Shown here piece after piece: positions 22,381 to 35,389 of a DNA stretch of 64,000 nucleotides. Position numbers and translations under genes: made by a program. Numbering within the stretch: position 1 is the stretch's first letter; the number at the start of each line of letters is the position of its first letter. Under the pieces are notes generated by a model. It saw nothing but the letters and a program-made list of their open reading frames with translations, was not told the DNA's origin and searched no databases. The stretch is from Hofstenia miamia. Lineage: Eukaryota > Xenacoelomorpha > Acoela > Hofsteniidae. The stretch covers positions 952,276 through 1,016,275 of the forward strand of contig CABFPE010000166.1 of assembly GCA_900660155.1 (NCBI GenBank). The letters are read 5' to 3'.

Positions 22381-22572
22381 AGTAAACCAGAGAATTTTAT
22401 ATTTGCATTTTACTTTACTTTACTTAAGAGCTCGTACACTGCCGGTAATAAATTTCTTTACTTTACTTACCGGCAGTGTACGACCAGCCTGTTAAACAAT
22501 GGTTGTACTTGCCGGTAGTGTACGAAGTCTTATGTAAAGTAAAATCCAATTATATATTTCTCTGGTTCACTT
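22381..22572. repeat. Compound palindromic MITE-like element
   Basis: Arms of about 65 bp at 22381-22446 and 22507-22572 are inverted copies (both contain AACCAGAGAA, a TTTTACTTTAC run and CGTACACT-CCGG). Between them, CGTACACTGCCGGTAA (22433-22448) is mirrored by TTACCGGCAGTGTACG, a second hairpin. A further CGGCAGTGTACGA lies just outside at about 22585. No coding capacity. Confidence 0.7.
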
Positions 22573-22574
22573 TA

Positions 22575-24225
22575 CTTTACTTTACGGCAGTGTACGACTA
22601 GGGCAAGGATATACGTGATATTATTCAATTCATTTCTTAACTTCTAGTAGCAAACCAAAATGAATTAGTGCAGAATTTCAATAATGATTTAATGTCAAAT
22701 TCCATCAAGTTCTTGTTACGTTTTATTAAACCATTGGAATTTCACACTGAAAGATGTCCTCTATCCATCCATAAAAATTATTTACATTTCACTATTGCAC
22801 TTTGTTGTGTAAAAATCTTTTTTAACAATCTTCAGAAAAAGTTAAAATACAATTTAAATTCGTCTAAAGTGAATTTATTTAAAAAGTCTCTATCATTAAA
22901 AAAATAACTCATGCTTGTTTTCAGAAACTTTTGTATTGATTTATATTACACTTGTATTTTTACTAATGTTTTACATTAGTTCATACTTGTCTATATATTT
23001 TTTAATTAATAACAAATATTCAGTCTCAGTTTTTACAATATTGTTACTACAAATCGACTGGTCGTGTTTTTAGAAGGCCTTGGTCCTATTTATTATTAAA
23101 TTTATTAAATTTGAAACGTATTAACAACTTTCTTGAGCCCATATTATTTATCCTAATCATTTGAATTATTTTAAAAATTATTATAAATATATATATACTA
23201 AAATTTGACAAATATCATTTAAAACACTATGAAATTTATTGTGATTCTTAGTTTTTTAATCAATAATATTTGAAGGTGTTTTGAACTCTGCATGATTATA
23301 TGGACTATAGGGGGTTTCTAAGTCCAAATGAAATAAAAAAATTATTCTAATGCCTTATAATACAAATTTAACAATGATAGGAAAAGCGACACTGAAGGCA
23401 TAAACTAGATATATAAATTTTTTTGCAAAATCTATTCAACGAAAAATGTGCCAATCTTCCACCAATACTACACAATTCAGAATTTTCTATTTATAAGTGA
23501 AAAAAACATTAAGGCCTGACTTAACTAAGCAATTTAATAGGCAAGAATTAATAAAAAAAACTTACATCAACACTTTCCCTCAAAACTACACGATTAATTT
23601 TCCCAATTAAGCCAACTTAATTGTTTAGAAAGTCAGTTCTTGAGATGTACTTAATTTTACATCACAAGAGGTGATTTAATAATCACTTCAACAGATTTTA
23701 TGTGATTTATTACTACCAGTGTTGAAATATCAAATACACGTACAATACTCACACATATTTCTCACTGAGTAAATGCATTCAGAGAAATGCTCATCAAACC
23801 TTAACTTAGAATAAAAATTCAAAAAATGATTATAACTTAGAAGTATCTCCGGCGCATGTTGTGCATTACCATCAATATTGGGCTACTTTAGACAAAGTCA
23901 TGAGACTCAGTCAGCGGATGTCCTTCGTATTCTGCGTTTATTCTAAGCTCCATTTGACAGCAACGATGTGGCAATTCTAAAATATTAACCAATTTTTGCT
24001 TACTTGTGTTTTTTGCGCGATTCAGCAAAAAATGTAAATTGAAAAACTTCAAATGTAAAACAAACAACATATTTTTCAATTTATCAGACTACAAATATTG
24101 GAATATAGCTATTACAGCAGCACCGTTTTCTTATCACTTTTAATACAAGGTTATAAGAAAACTGTATTTTTTTTCCCCAATGAATTATATCAAAATGCTT
24201 ACTTCAATAATTATCAACTGGAATA

Positions 24226-24269
<44 letters not shown>

Positions 24270-25450
24270 TACATAAATTTTTCAAACTAAACTTCAATAC
24301 ATATCTTACTTATACCATTATGTATAATACTGAGACTAAATAAACATATTTCGAAACCAAATATAAAATAAGCAAAATCTTATGCTAAACTGTTAAATTG
24401 TAAAATTCGTAAGTAAACTTCAAGATATCAATGTGGTTAATGCATTTTTTGATGGTAAACTTCAATGCTCTACTAAAGCTGATCAAAATTTTGATGCTTT
24501 GGCATTTATTGCATGGGAAATCACCAAAAAATTTATGAAAAACATCACTGGAATTTCGCCACTCGAATATGTGTCGCACCATCACACAATACAATGTAGC
24601 CAAATAGTCAACAGAAATGAGAATTCACTATTCATGAAAATGAGTGTATTCCAGAGCCTCTGCTTCACAAAATGATTGGCAATTCGAAGCATGCGAGATT
24701 GAATCTAATGAGCAACTGCTTGGATGGTATTTGCGCTGGTGAAAACAATTATAGCTTTGCAAGACTATTGCCTAGTCACAAAATACAGAACAGTTTATCA
24801 GTACTTGATTCACAGAAGTACTGTTTTGACTTGTGCATTTTTCTCAGCTGATGAGGTTTAAAACACTATAAGTACGAAACACTCTTTGAATCATTGGCTC
24901 ACAGTATCACTGGAGATGAGTCAAGCTAAATCTTGTAAGCAATCACAAAGCGCAGCTTAAGAATCTCTTGAATTTTTTTGCAATCAGTCATTGAGTTAAA
25001 TTTTATATACATTTTTGTAGAATGATATTATAAAGATATATACGCACATGATACCTGCTTGCATGGAATCAGATGTTATTTCTCTTTTAGAAGCTATCTG
25101 CTGCCAAATTAGCCAAATTTGTATTCTATTTGGGTGAATGTGTTGCAGAAAACAAATATTTAATTTAATTTCGTAGTTTTTCACCATGGTGATTAACCAT
25201 TTTTATATACCTGCTGTATTTTAGATAATACAATTTTTTAAATTCAATTGTTCAGCCAATATTATAGGCCCAAGTATTTTTCAGTGAATATGTTTAGCAA
25301 AAGATGTTTTTCAACAAATATCTACTCAGGTTTTAAAATAATAATCATAAAAATGGCCCAATATTCAATATTCTGGCTAATTTACAAAATTTTGGTGATA
25401 GCACACACTTTGTCAAAATTAATGATTACAGAACACTTCTAATACAAGTT
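22575..25450. other. Mostly unassigned; microsatellite and possible LINE tail
   Basis: AGAAGGCCTTGGTCCTATTT at about 23074 followed by TTA/AAT repeats resembles a LINE 3' end. (TA)n at 24222-24268. The frame 24433-24675 (TKADQNFDALAFIAWEI) looks protein-like but is not recognised. Confidence 0.3.
24222..24268. repeat. (TA)n microsatellite
   Basis: A TA dinucleotide run of more than 40 bp, interrupted once near its start. Confidence 0.95.
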
Positions 25451-25458
25451 GTAATTGA

Positions 25459-25750
25459 TTAATGTCGATATGACGAAAGTAGGCTTTTAAAAGCATTTCT
25501 GTAGCCTTTTCCACTCAAGTAGAAAAACACAAAGTTTACTGATGAGTTTAAAATTGCTGGAATTTGTAGAATCGCCATGACAAGATTATACATAGCTTGA
25601 TCCTCAACTGTATCTGTTGGGATTTGGAACACAACAATGCACAAAATTCCACAAAATACTGTTAGAACAAGAAACGATATACTGACAGTTGCCAGCATGA
25701 TAACCATCGTACGTTCTTGCGCCATTCTCTCTGAATTTTGACTATTATTT
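25459..25750 (-). CDS. Terminal exon of a rhodopsin-type GPCR (TM6-TM7)
   Basis: The exon starts after a TTTTTTTTAG acceptor (25751 on the + strand) with NNSQNSERMAQERTMVIML, covering the end of intracellular loop 3. TM6 follows (about 24 residues, with FCGILCIVVFQ), a short loop (IPTDTVEDQ), then TM7 with ILNSSVNFVFFYLSGKGYR. The N-S-S-V-N-F-x-x-F-Y pattern and following K/R-rich helix 8 fit peptide (FMRFamide-like) receptors, where NSSxNFxxY stands in for NPxxY. Stop after SSYRH. The phase matches the upstream exon: the donor leaves AA and this exon supplies A, making Lys. There is no sign of decay. The ligand is unknown. Confidence 0.75.
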
Positions 25751-26975
25751 CTAAAAAAAATTTTTTCAACAATTTCTAAGGATTCTACTCTAGAAAAATT
25801 TTTTGCTAAAATGTTGGAATTTTTGGTAAAATATTGGATTATAGATTTTTCGAAAAATTATCCAAAATTCACCATAGAAATATTGTTTGGATTTTTTGAT
25901 AAAATTTTGTATTTTTCCCAAATTTTTTAATTAGGGATTTTTTGCTAATGTTAACTGTTACTTAAAACATATCAAAGAAAAGTAATGAAATAAATGAATA
26001 TGTCCCTTGCACCATGTTTTATTATATATTTTACTCATTTAACATAATGATAAATAATCCTAATTATAATGTATTGCTTCACACTAACAAAACTTTGTCT
26101 TTCTAGTAATCAATTTCCGTAACCTATGCACTGTAAGGTAGTAAGCCTCCGGAGTAACAGACTTCATTTACATGTACAAATAATGAAACTTTTGAAATAT
26201 ATTGCTAAAAATTTGAAATCAATAAAATTCTTTTAAATATTTTTTAAATATCCGAATTTATAATGAATTGGGAATCGGGTTTAAAATGTCCTAGATATGT
26301 AATGTTTCCTGGGTTTTCAAATCTCATTACTTTCTTTGATTCACTATAAATTATTTCTGACGTCGTATATGCAGAACATACAAAAAATTCATTTTCACAA
26401 ATGATTTAATTCCAGTCAAAACCAGTAATGGAATTTTGTTGGGGTTGGCGATACAATAAATTCTGGAAAGTTAAAAAACAGATTTTCATTAATGAATATG
26501 TAAAAATATGATATTTTAAAACACTTCAAGACTTCGTCAAGATCCCTCATTCCTTACAAAGAAATCCAATTGCTACAATACGTATAGTTCATAAGACAAT
26601 CTCGTATAGAAACATTCATTTTATGGTTTAAATTGGTCAGTATCGTAAAGTATTTATTGCATTTTTGTCAATTAAATTTGATTTTTTCCCTCAATGCTTC
26701 TATTTTTGCGTTTTCTAAGTCAACGCTTGGCTCAGAATATAATTTCAAAAAAATAAGAATAATAAAGTTACTTAATCCTCAATGGTTAGACCGCCTTCAC
26801 GCCCTTTCTTTTTTACACCCTGTTTTTTGATAGAAGTAGAAGCAACTAACTAGTAGTAGCGACCCTAACAGTAGCAACTCATTACTTAGGAAATGTTATT
26901 AAATTTCATTTATATTATAACGAATATACAGAGGTACTTCGATCCATTAATAGATTTATGAGTCACACGACTTAC

Positions 26976-27236
26976 TTGTGTGAACGTAAGAATTTGATAA
27001 AATATCCATTCAGGAACAAGATCAACATAAATGGCAGTGAAGTGTATATGAATAAAAACATGAATCGAAGATACCAATAAAAAAACTCTGGATTTCCTAT
27101 CATCATGCATGTGCCATCGACTTTTTTGAAAATAACTAGTGATGGTAGACACACACTATATCCAAGAAGTATGGCTGCAAAGCTTAGAGCGTAGGCCATT
27201 AGCAAGTGTGGACTTTTACGGTACCAAATGGGCATC
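26976..27236 (-). CDS. Internal exon of the same GPCR (TM4-TM5)
   Basis: The minus strand has CCTTAG acceptor at 27237, then MPIWYRKSPHLLMAY in phase 0 (the Met need not be a start). TM4 is AYALSFAAILLGYSVCLPS, the second extracellular loop contains the conserved Cys (VDGTCMMIGNPE), TM5 is FIYTSLPFMLILFLNG, ending FLRSHK at a consensus donor GTAAGT (26970-26975). The intron to the terminal exon is about 1.2 kb (25751-26975). Exons for the N-terminus, TM1-TM3 and the DRY motif should lie further upstream on the minus strand (above 27240) but I could not recognise them. Confidence 0.75.
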
Positions 27237-27239
27237 TAA

Positions 27240-28799
27240 GGAACTTAATTTGCAATAGACGTATGCAAAGATGTCAAAAGCATAATTTAGTTTAAAAATA
27301 TACAAAATGCAAATTCAAATAGTTTAATGAATATCATTCCATATCGAAGAGCATATATTAATAATTTATTTCAAAAATGGAATTTGAAAATGTTGAACGA
27401 ACTAATAGCTTAATGACACAAGTTTGTTTATATCTTGAAGAAAACTCTTAGATAAATGAAATGCTCTACCATGGCTTTACACATTTTCTATTCTATGGAT
27501 TTGGAATTCTTAGACCATAATTCTAATTTCAATTTATCACTTTCTTAGTTTTCGAACTGTTTGTATTTAAAGCATTAAATAATCAATTTAATAAATATAA
27601 AACTTTGACGTTTTATTATTAAAACGCTATGCATTTTCTAAGCTAAAATACTTGCAGAAAACAATCCCCACTACGTTTCGAAAGTATGATGAACATATTT
27701 TATGGAATTTCAATCTGTCAGTATTGCTGTATGGTAGAAAATCAACATCTTAGTATATTATTATACGCAGAGTAGAGTTAGAACCGGTACAATCATTCTG
27801 GTCGATTGGCAACCCGATCGACTGTAACTCTGGTGTAGGATCGTGTATGGATTTTTATCATGCCGATTGACGCTGATCAAGTGATCTAAACGTGAATGCT
27901 GCGAACCGAAACCGAAACTCGCAGTGAGAAATGGTTATGATTAAATAGTTGCTACTAACCTCCTAGGAAGAATTCCACTCGTTCTTTTTAGGATAAAATA
28001 TAAGATACCTTTGCAGCTCCTGTACTCTCAGTTAAGGAAATTTAGTTTAAAATATCAAGAAATCGTTGCAAAAGTAAAGAAGTTCGGTTAAGTCATATGT
28101 ATTCTACGTGTTAAAAAGCAAAAGGAAATGCGCGTATACACCAAAATTGTTTGACGTCATTTTGAAAATTCTTTTGATTTTAATAAAAAGCTCACGAAAC
28201 ATGAAACTGCGAAGACATAATTGCACACTGACTCGGTCCATAGTGGACGGTAAATGCGGTAAATGTATGATTTTCTATTCGTAATGGAATTTTTTAGTCA
28301 GAGTGATTTTTTTATCTTCCAAGCCTCTGTACGTTAATGTTTGTCAAAGTTGTTTAATGTTTTCGTATGATTTTTTCTAATAATAAAAATAATAATGATT
28401 CCATAATGTTGAATTTAAGTTCTATGCTTAGCATTGGTGACACATTGCAAAATATATGCGCAGATAAATATTTACTACATTAATATACATGGAGTAAGTA
28501 GCCGAATCTTGACCGTTACAACCAAATAATGTCCGAATTTTAAATTTACTTGCTATCAACCTGCCTCACTAATAAACTTATCCCAACTGCCGAATAGGGA
28601 CTTATATTAATTATTAAGCATCATTGAAATTGTTCATGAACTCTTTCCAACACATCAAGTAATCGCTTAGACCCTTTTTGTATGTAATTGATGCTTTTTA
28701 CAAGAAGCATATTTCAACTGAAATTGTTTTGATGAAAATAAATATATATATATATATATAGAGAAAAAATTTGCTTGAAGTGTCCTAAGGCCCTACACA

Positions 28800-28844
<45 letters not shown>

Positions 28845-29380
28845 TTATATATATATATATATATATATTATATAATATATATATATATGCAACATACCTT
28901 AATAGCCAAAAACCTGTCGAAAACAAGTAATACTAAGTGGAAATTGGCTATATAACCGATTTAGAGGTAGCTCCATTCACTTACATTTTACATTACACAT
29001 TATAAGAAGTATCTAGCAATTTTTCCTATATTGTCTCAGATTTCGTGCCTTTAAAGCTCCCTTTATCAAATCCACTTGCTTTAAAATGTGAAGGAAGCTA
29101 AAGAAAACTGTTTATTGCCAGACCTGAAAAACAAAACAACAATATGATATTTTTATGTATTTTGGCGAATGTTGCATTCATGTATTTATACTGGTAAGAA
29201 ATTTGTTACATTTTTTTTAATCTATACTTTCTGTCTGTACATTTTGTGATACTTCATACATTTTGTACTTCATTTTAAGTATTAGATTTTTTGCTTACAA
29301 CAATTGCATCTGTTATATTCTGAACAGTTTCCTTGATTTTAGCCTTGTTATTATCTAATCAACAGTTAATCACAATGTAA
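27240..29380. other. Upstream flank of the GPCR exons; unassigned
   Basis: A GC-richer patch at 27770-27960 (CGATCGACTG, AACCGAAACCGAAACT) breaks the AT-rich background but matches nothing I know. A composite TA/TATTA microsatellite fills 28740-28887. Missing GPCR exons may lie here or beyond. Confidence 0.3.
28740..28887. repeat. Composite (TA)n microsatellite
   Basis: Several TA runs separated by a short unique spacer at 28761-28804. Confidence 0.9.
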
Positions 29381-29519
29381 ATCAAGATAATGTATGCTTT
29401 ATTTTTTGCTAAGGTTCACATGTTATATAAGAATCACTTAAAAAAATTTCACAAAACATATTTTTTTAGTTGCAAAGGGATTGTTGCTTTTGAACAATTC
29501 CCATATGGTTTTCAATGTT

Positions 29520-30330
29520 CTGAAATGACAGTGAGTAAATACTGGAGCTGCTCTTTATACTGTGTCAGTCTTCCATTAAGTTTTCTAATGAGCGCCATGC
29601 CTCATTCTGCCTTGTCATTTGTAATGCACAGGAGAGAGACACGTCTCCTGGCACGTTCAAAATCATCCGAGTCTTTCTATTCAAAGGGACTTATAAAAAG
29701 GAAGGAGTCTCACAGTTGAAATTTTTGAATGCGTTGTGTTGCGAAATTGGACAGTGTTTTCTTGTAAATTGTGGACAAATCTACCATGGGCCCTTTTGTT
29801 GCTCATTGCTTTCACAATTGCTTCCTTTTTTGCTCTGAAATTCTTTCTTTGAAAATGGCTAGCCTATGACATCCTCGGAAAGATACTATAGGTCACCTGT
29901 GATTTTTGGAGTGCAAATGTTGTCGAAAACTGATAACTCTTGACAAAGTTTCAGATTCCTCATTGACGCCCAAGCTACCTTTGGGACTCATATCCAGTTC
30001 TTTATGCAGATGCAAAGGACAAAATTCACGAGCCTCCAGATCACTTGTTCTTCTTGCTGTGTCAGACTTAATTGATTGTGGAAAATGAAAATCTTCATAG
30101 AGTAAATTTCCTTTGCCATCCATCTGACATGATGGATGCGTCCACGAGACAGGAATTTGATTCAGCAAGCTGGAGTGGAACACAACAGGATGACAGCCAA
30201 TTCCGCAATCTCTCTTTAATCATAACAAGGAAGATGATACTCCACGTACTGCATGAGAGTGTATAATGCTTTTTCACGTTTATCCACCATTGCGCCAGCC
30301 ACATCCCCATCAATATCTTCTTATTTTCGG
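29520..30330 (-). pseudogene. Remnant of an invertebrate repeat-encoded protein
   Basis: On the minus strand, RARRRVSLLCITNDKAE then GMALIRKLNGRLTQYKEQLQ and YLLTVISEH (about 29670-29540) resemble a domain with the pattern N-D-x-A-E-R-G-V-A-L-I-Q that I recall from multicopy invertebrate proteins of unknown function. Upstream, DASIMSDGWQRKFTL (about 30130) and RLRNWLSSCCVPLQLAES also look protein-like. Frames break several times. The family name is not known to me and this is recognition from memory, not a search. Confidence 0.35.
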
Positions 30331-31098
30331 CTTTGATCTATTATTTCCCACTGACTCATGAAACATTTGAAAAGAGGCACACGGTTGAGAGCACGAGTTC
30401 CAAAATATGGTAGTCACAAACAATCCAGTATATGTCCTTTTCAAGAAACTGCTCTAAGAGAATACAGGCTCCTGAATGACAGTCTTCATTAGCTTCTTTC
30501 ACTTTTTAGAGCAAATGGATTGGATAAAGGGAGTCTTAAGGAGGACAAATCTGAGACAATATAGGAAAAATAGTGAGATACCACTTATATTGTGTAATGT
30601 AAACTTTAAGTGCATTGAGCTATGTCTAAATCTTATTTGATTTGGCTCAAATTGCATCATGAGCATTAAGTCCAAGGATAGAACAAAATGAAAGTGTGCA
30701 AGAAGGTATCGGTCATACTTAATATAATAAGGACCAAGCTGGAAATGTCCATAGATAGCATCGACTTTTATATGAAAAAATTCTTGCAATCATAAATAAT
30801 GTAAAAAAGGCCTTATTCAATGAATGGTGATAAAATGAATCGTTGAAAATCTACTCCTAAGATAGTCAATAAATATTATTCAAGTTTGGCAAATATATAT
30901 AGTGCACTGCACTCATCTTTAATATATGAATTAACAGTATAGTAGAGAATATGACTAAGATATTCTAGTGTATGCAATATTAATGTATCATAGTGTAATA
31001 TATTGTAAGCTTTTTCTACGTTAAAAATTTGCATTCTGATTAAGGCTATAATATATTCGACAGTTTCTTTAATTAAATCATTTGAAAAAAGTATATGT

Positions 31099-31137
<39 letters not shown>

Positions 31138-32296
31138 TGTTTTCTTAATTTATGCCATTTTGCATTTGCAATAGATGCTATAGAATTGCATTTGATATAT
31201 CCTGGCTTAAACATAAAAATCAAGGGAATTAAAAATGAGAAGAGAGAATCTTTGTTAGCGTTTGATTGTGGCAATTTTTTTGGATTTACAACTTTTGCTC
31301 ATTTTCAGAATATTTAGTTAAATCTCTACAAAAATTCAGTAAAAAAATTTATTGTTAAGTATATCTAACAATCTTCTAACTAATTTATCGCAATAAAATA
31401 GTAAATGATAACAAAGACACCTCGAAAATGAATTTAGCAGAATTATATAGGTGAATTTGAAGATAGTTTTCACTTCATAATTCAGTATGTAAAGTTTTTA
31501 GAATTGAGTTTGAAAATATTAAATATTTATTTCATTGCTAAACTGATGGTTATCAATATATCTCATTATTTGCAATTTCCAACTACTTTTTTGTTCAATT
31601 ACTTTGTCATTCGCCATAATTTTAATATTTTAAAGCTTCAATTTTGTTCTTTTTTTAAAAAAAAATTAAAAAGACCTCAATTTTATTGATTATTAATGTT
31701 TTGTTTTTGTAAATATGGAATACTATTTTTAATATCGTAGCATTAAGCTATTAGTAGCTGTATGTTAATATTTAAACTTAAACATCAATTCTCATCTGCA
31801 TATTGATTAATTATGTTTTTTACAAAAATTCATTAACAAAAATTAGCAAAGAGCACTGAAACATATACTATTCATTATGGTACGCCAATATCCGATTAAT
31901 ATTATTTTAATTCTACAGTTATTTCTTTTGCTTAGCGAATGTTTAATTTTTGATGCAATACAAAATAGCATATGCTTTTTTTCTTTTTTAAACTTTATGA
32001 AAATTAGTTGCTTGGGAGGACGCTCTTTGCAAATGAAATGAGCTCAAAAGAACTTTGTAAGCTTAAGTGTTCTTCTTATTATTATATAGATGTAGTAAGT
32101 TCTAAGTGCGAAAGGGCTTAGATATTATTAAAAAACTCAATAAAAAACTTGAAAAATTTTCAAAACAATACAAATTGAATACTTATATTTACAACTGTCC
32201 TCTCAAGCGCAAATATGAATTTCCAACTAATGAATTGTTCATGAAAGATAAAAACAGATTGCATTATTTTTTCATTACTCCTACTTATCTAATACA

Positions 32297-32369
<73 letters not shown>
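32297..32369. repeat. (TA)n microsatellite ending at an N
   Basis: About 70 bp of TA with two small interruptions, ending at the single N (32370). Confidence 0.95.
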
Positions 32370-32749
32370 NTCATTGAAAAAACTCTGTTTAATTCAGTTT
32401 ACAAGTCAAAACAACAGTTATGCTTACGAGCGCAAAAAATCGTAATTTCAACATTGAAGTCGTGGCCGACAACGGACGTAGGAGTTCAGGAGGTAGCCAG
32501 CCGTTAGTCACATCTTACAGCTGATTGCGCCCAGGCCGCAATTATAAACAAATTTCATTGTGAATTTTGAATATTTTACAGAAATTATTCCATTCAAAAT
32601 CCAAATGGGATCGAATGAAATGTCAATTTTGCTTTTCCACCCAATTCCAATACATTTCCAACATTCAATTGGCATCCAACTGTACTAAGATATCCTATGG
32701 ACAAGGCTGCCAGTATCTAGACAAAAAATACCCTAAGGAACTTGGTTGG

Positions 32750-32783
<34 letters not shown>

Positions 32784-33345
32784 ATAATACAGCTTTTTAT
32801 GCATTTTCGAAATAAATATACCGCTTTGTATACACAAGATACGATATATACAGCTTTGTACAATGACATTTCAAGCTAAAATATAATGAGCCCCGGCTAC
32901 CCAAACCTTAAAGGATGATATTCAATCTATAGGCTAATCACATAATGATGGGTAAACAAATTTGTTAAGCATAAGCAACAACTTTCAACAGGGATAAGAC
33001 CGATATTTAGCTCATTAAAAAGTGTTACCTAGAAAATTGAATATATAACCTGTTCACCTGTAAGCACATTACAACGATCACTATTATCCTGTAATTACTT
33101 AAATGTAGAAAATTGGCCAATAATTAGCAGTTTTCATATACATCATTATTTGAATTGATGTACATATATAATTTTCCTCTTTTAAGAGCAGTTTTGCAAG
33201 ATGTGGAGTAAATTCGCAAACATGGATGGAAACAACCATATATCAGCATGTTGTGGAAAAGCAGACTCAAACCACTGAATTTATTGTATGTTTCATTATA
33301 AAATAAAACCTTAAAAAAGTCAATATTGAGAATCTCATTAACATT

Positions 33346-33388
<43 letters not shown>

Positions 33389-33677
33389 CTCTTGCTTATT
33401 GATGAATCTTTATTTTATTTTTTAAAAAAAAATACTCTTCTGTTAATTAAAATTCTGTTCTTGTAGCAAACTTGTTTTGTATTTCCTCAATACCAGATAA
33501 TTGGTTATATTCACAAGATTATTAAATAGAAATTAATTAACAACTTATTTATCTTTTTATACGCATTATATATAATATACTAACTTACTTTTGCAGGTAT
33601 GCGGAAAAATAGTTAAATGATTGGCATCTAAATATAAATTTAATTTTTAATAAAGCAATATCTTATCTATTAAAAAC

Positions 33678-33714
<37 letters not shown>

Positions 33715-33730
33715 ACTGCCCCATATACNA

Positions 33731-33812
33731 GAAAAAAACATTAAAATATATGAACTTTTTGATTGGGTTTTGGCTATAGAAAAATGGGTAGATTTTTGTG
33801 GGCCACCCTGTA
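33731..33812 (-). mobile_element. One end of a mariner-type element
   Basis: Read on the minus strand the segment starts CAGGGTGGCCCACAAAAATC next to a TA run, closely resembling the CAGGGTGTCC ends of the 14.7 kb MITE and of mariner-like elements in general. The opposite end was not found, so it is a fragment. It begins beside the N at 33729. Confidence 0.5.
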
Positions 33813-34075
33813 TATATATACATATATATAGTGCCGCTCAATATAGAACAATATAAAATCAAGTCAAATTAGCATAGATTTGTTTTAGCTCTTGGAATGA
33901 ATTGCTTTCAACATACACTTAAATATTGAAAATGCATAATACAAACTTTTAATCAACATCTAATAAAACATTCTTTTCAATGTACAATGTTATGTAATAA
34001 ATGTTTTCTTAGTTGTATGTCTGTGTCAAAGTTCGATTTTACAACTTTGCTCTCAGACTGTATATGCACTGTACA

Positions 34076-34111
<36 letters not shown>

Positions 34112-35389
34112 ACTGCCCCATATACGCTTCGATATATACAAATACAAACTAAATTTAATTCTTTCGCTGAAGCAATAATTCATAAGGAAATCCGTACACA
34201 TTTTCAGCTATACAATATAAACGAAAATTGCATGTAGTTTGTAATATTGGGATAAATATACAAGGAAATGGTCGACTAAAATGATGTCTGAGTCTTGCGT
34301 AAAATTAAATGTGATAAAAACTGAAAAACTACATTCAAAAACAAAATAAATTTATTTACTTATTAAAAATTCGAAATCTTCCATTTTTTCGGCTCTTTTG
34401 AAATATTCAAAATATTTACTACTATCCTCTTCAATTGAAATTTGACCTATAGCGCATAACTCCTAATACAAACTTTTTTAAAAACAAACTTCATTCATCT
34501 TATAAATATCCATGAAATTTTAACCTATAGAACATAAATGTAATTGGAAAAATGGAATTGTTTTGAAAGAAAACAATTTACCTCTGTCATTCGCTCAAAT
34601 ATTAGAGACTGATATTCTTGAGTTGAAAATTCGTATAAGAATGGCGATTTCTAATTTTGATTGGACAGATTTTTATTTGTTCCTTCTTTTGCAGATTGTA
34701 AATTTTAATGCGCTAATGATTAATAAATAAAAAATCATCTGAATCTGTAACAGTGATATGCACGTATCAGACGAAGACATCAATTTTTCTAAATGCAAAT
34801 TTTTTGCTGGTAAATGTACAGCAAGCCCTCTGAAATTTGCAAACAGCAAACACCAACAAGCAGCTTCATCTACCAACTGGCTCTTTGATATAGAAATAGT
34901 TTTAAAACACTCGTGAACTTTTCTTAGAATGTTTTCTGTCTGTTATGTCATAAAATCTATCCTCGTTGCATGTAATACCTACAGAACTCGTTGTTGTCAG
35001 TTGATTGATTGTAGGAAACGCTATTTACTTTTTTGAAGTCAATGATTTTTTCATAAAACAAAAAAACTATTTTTAAAGCTTGTGCTTGAGTGAAAAATGT
35101 AATTTTAAGAGATTCAACCTTTTGTAACTCACTTAACGTGTATCTTATGATGATCTGTAGTAGATTTCATTTCTAAAATCTCCTGCAATATGTCCTGATC
35201 TCCAGATTTGCCAAAAAAATAACTGCGCAATTATCTATATTATATGACAACTGTGCAGTATACATACTGTAATGTATTTGTAAGATGAAGTTCTTACAAC
35301 TCAATGTCTGTTCTACAAAATGTGCAACATAAAAAGATCCGGACTAACACATTTCAAAAACCTGTCCTTAATTGAGTCCATCAAATTCT

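Larger units (their letters stand above)
30335..35380. other. AT-rich region with many microsatellites, no supported gene
   Basis: (TA)n runs occur at about 31100-31134, 32297-32369, 32752-32780, 33345-33386, 33680-33710 and 34077-34108. Single Ns at 32370 and 33729 mark assembly joins. Frames here rich in Tyr-Ile are translated microsatellite. A GC-richer patch at 32455-32545 is unassigned. Confidence 0.4.

Noticed and set aside
23888-24000. Minus-strand segment LPHRCCQMELRINAEYEGH after an acceptor-like TTTTAG
   Set aside because: Could be a terminal exon, but a single acceptor-like site in AT-rich DNA is weak and nothing upstream supports it.
24433-24675. 80-residue + strand frame (DALAFIAWEITKKFMKN)
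   Set aside because: Looks protein-like but I recognise no family, splice context or neighbours, so it is mentioned only in the regional entry.
28714-28926. Frames rich in Tyr-Ile over TA runs (also near 24.1, 31.1, 32.2, 32.7, 33.7, 34.0 and 48.9 kb)
   Set aside because: They are translations of (TA)n microsatellite with no domain content.
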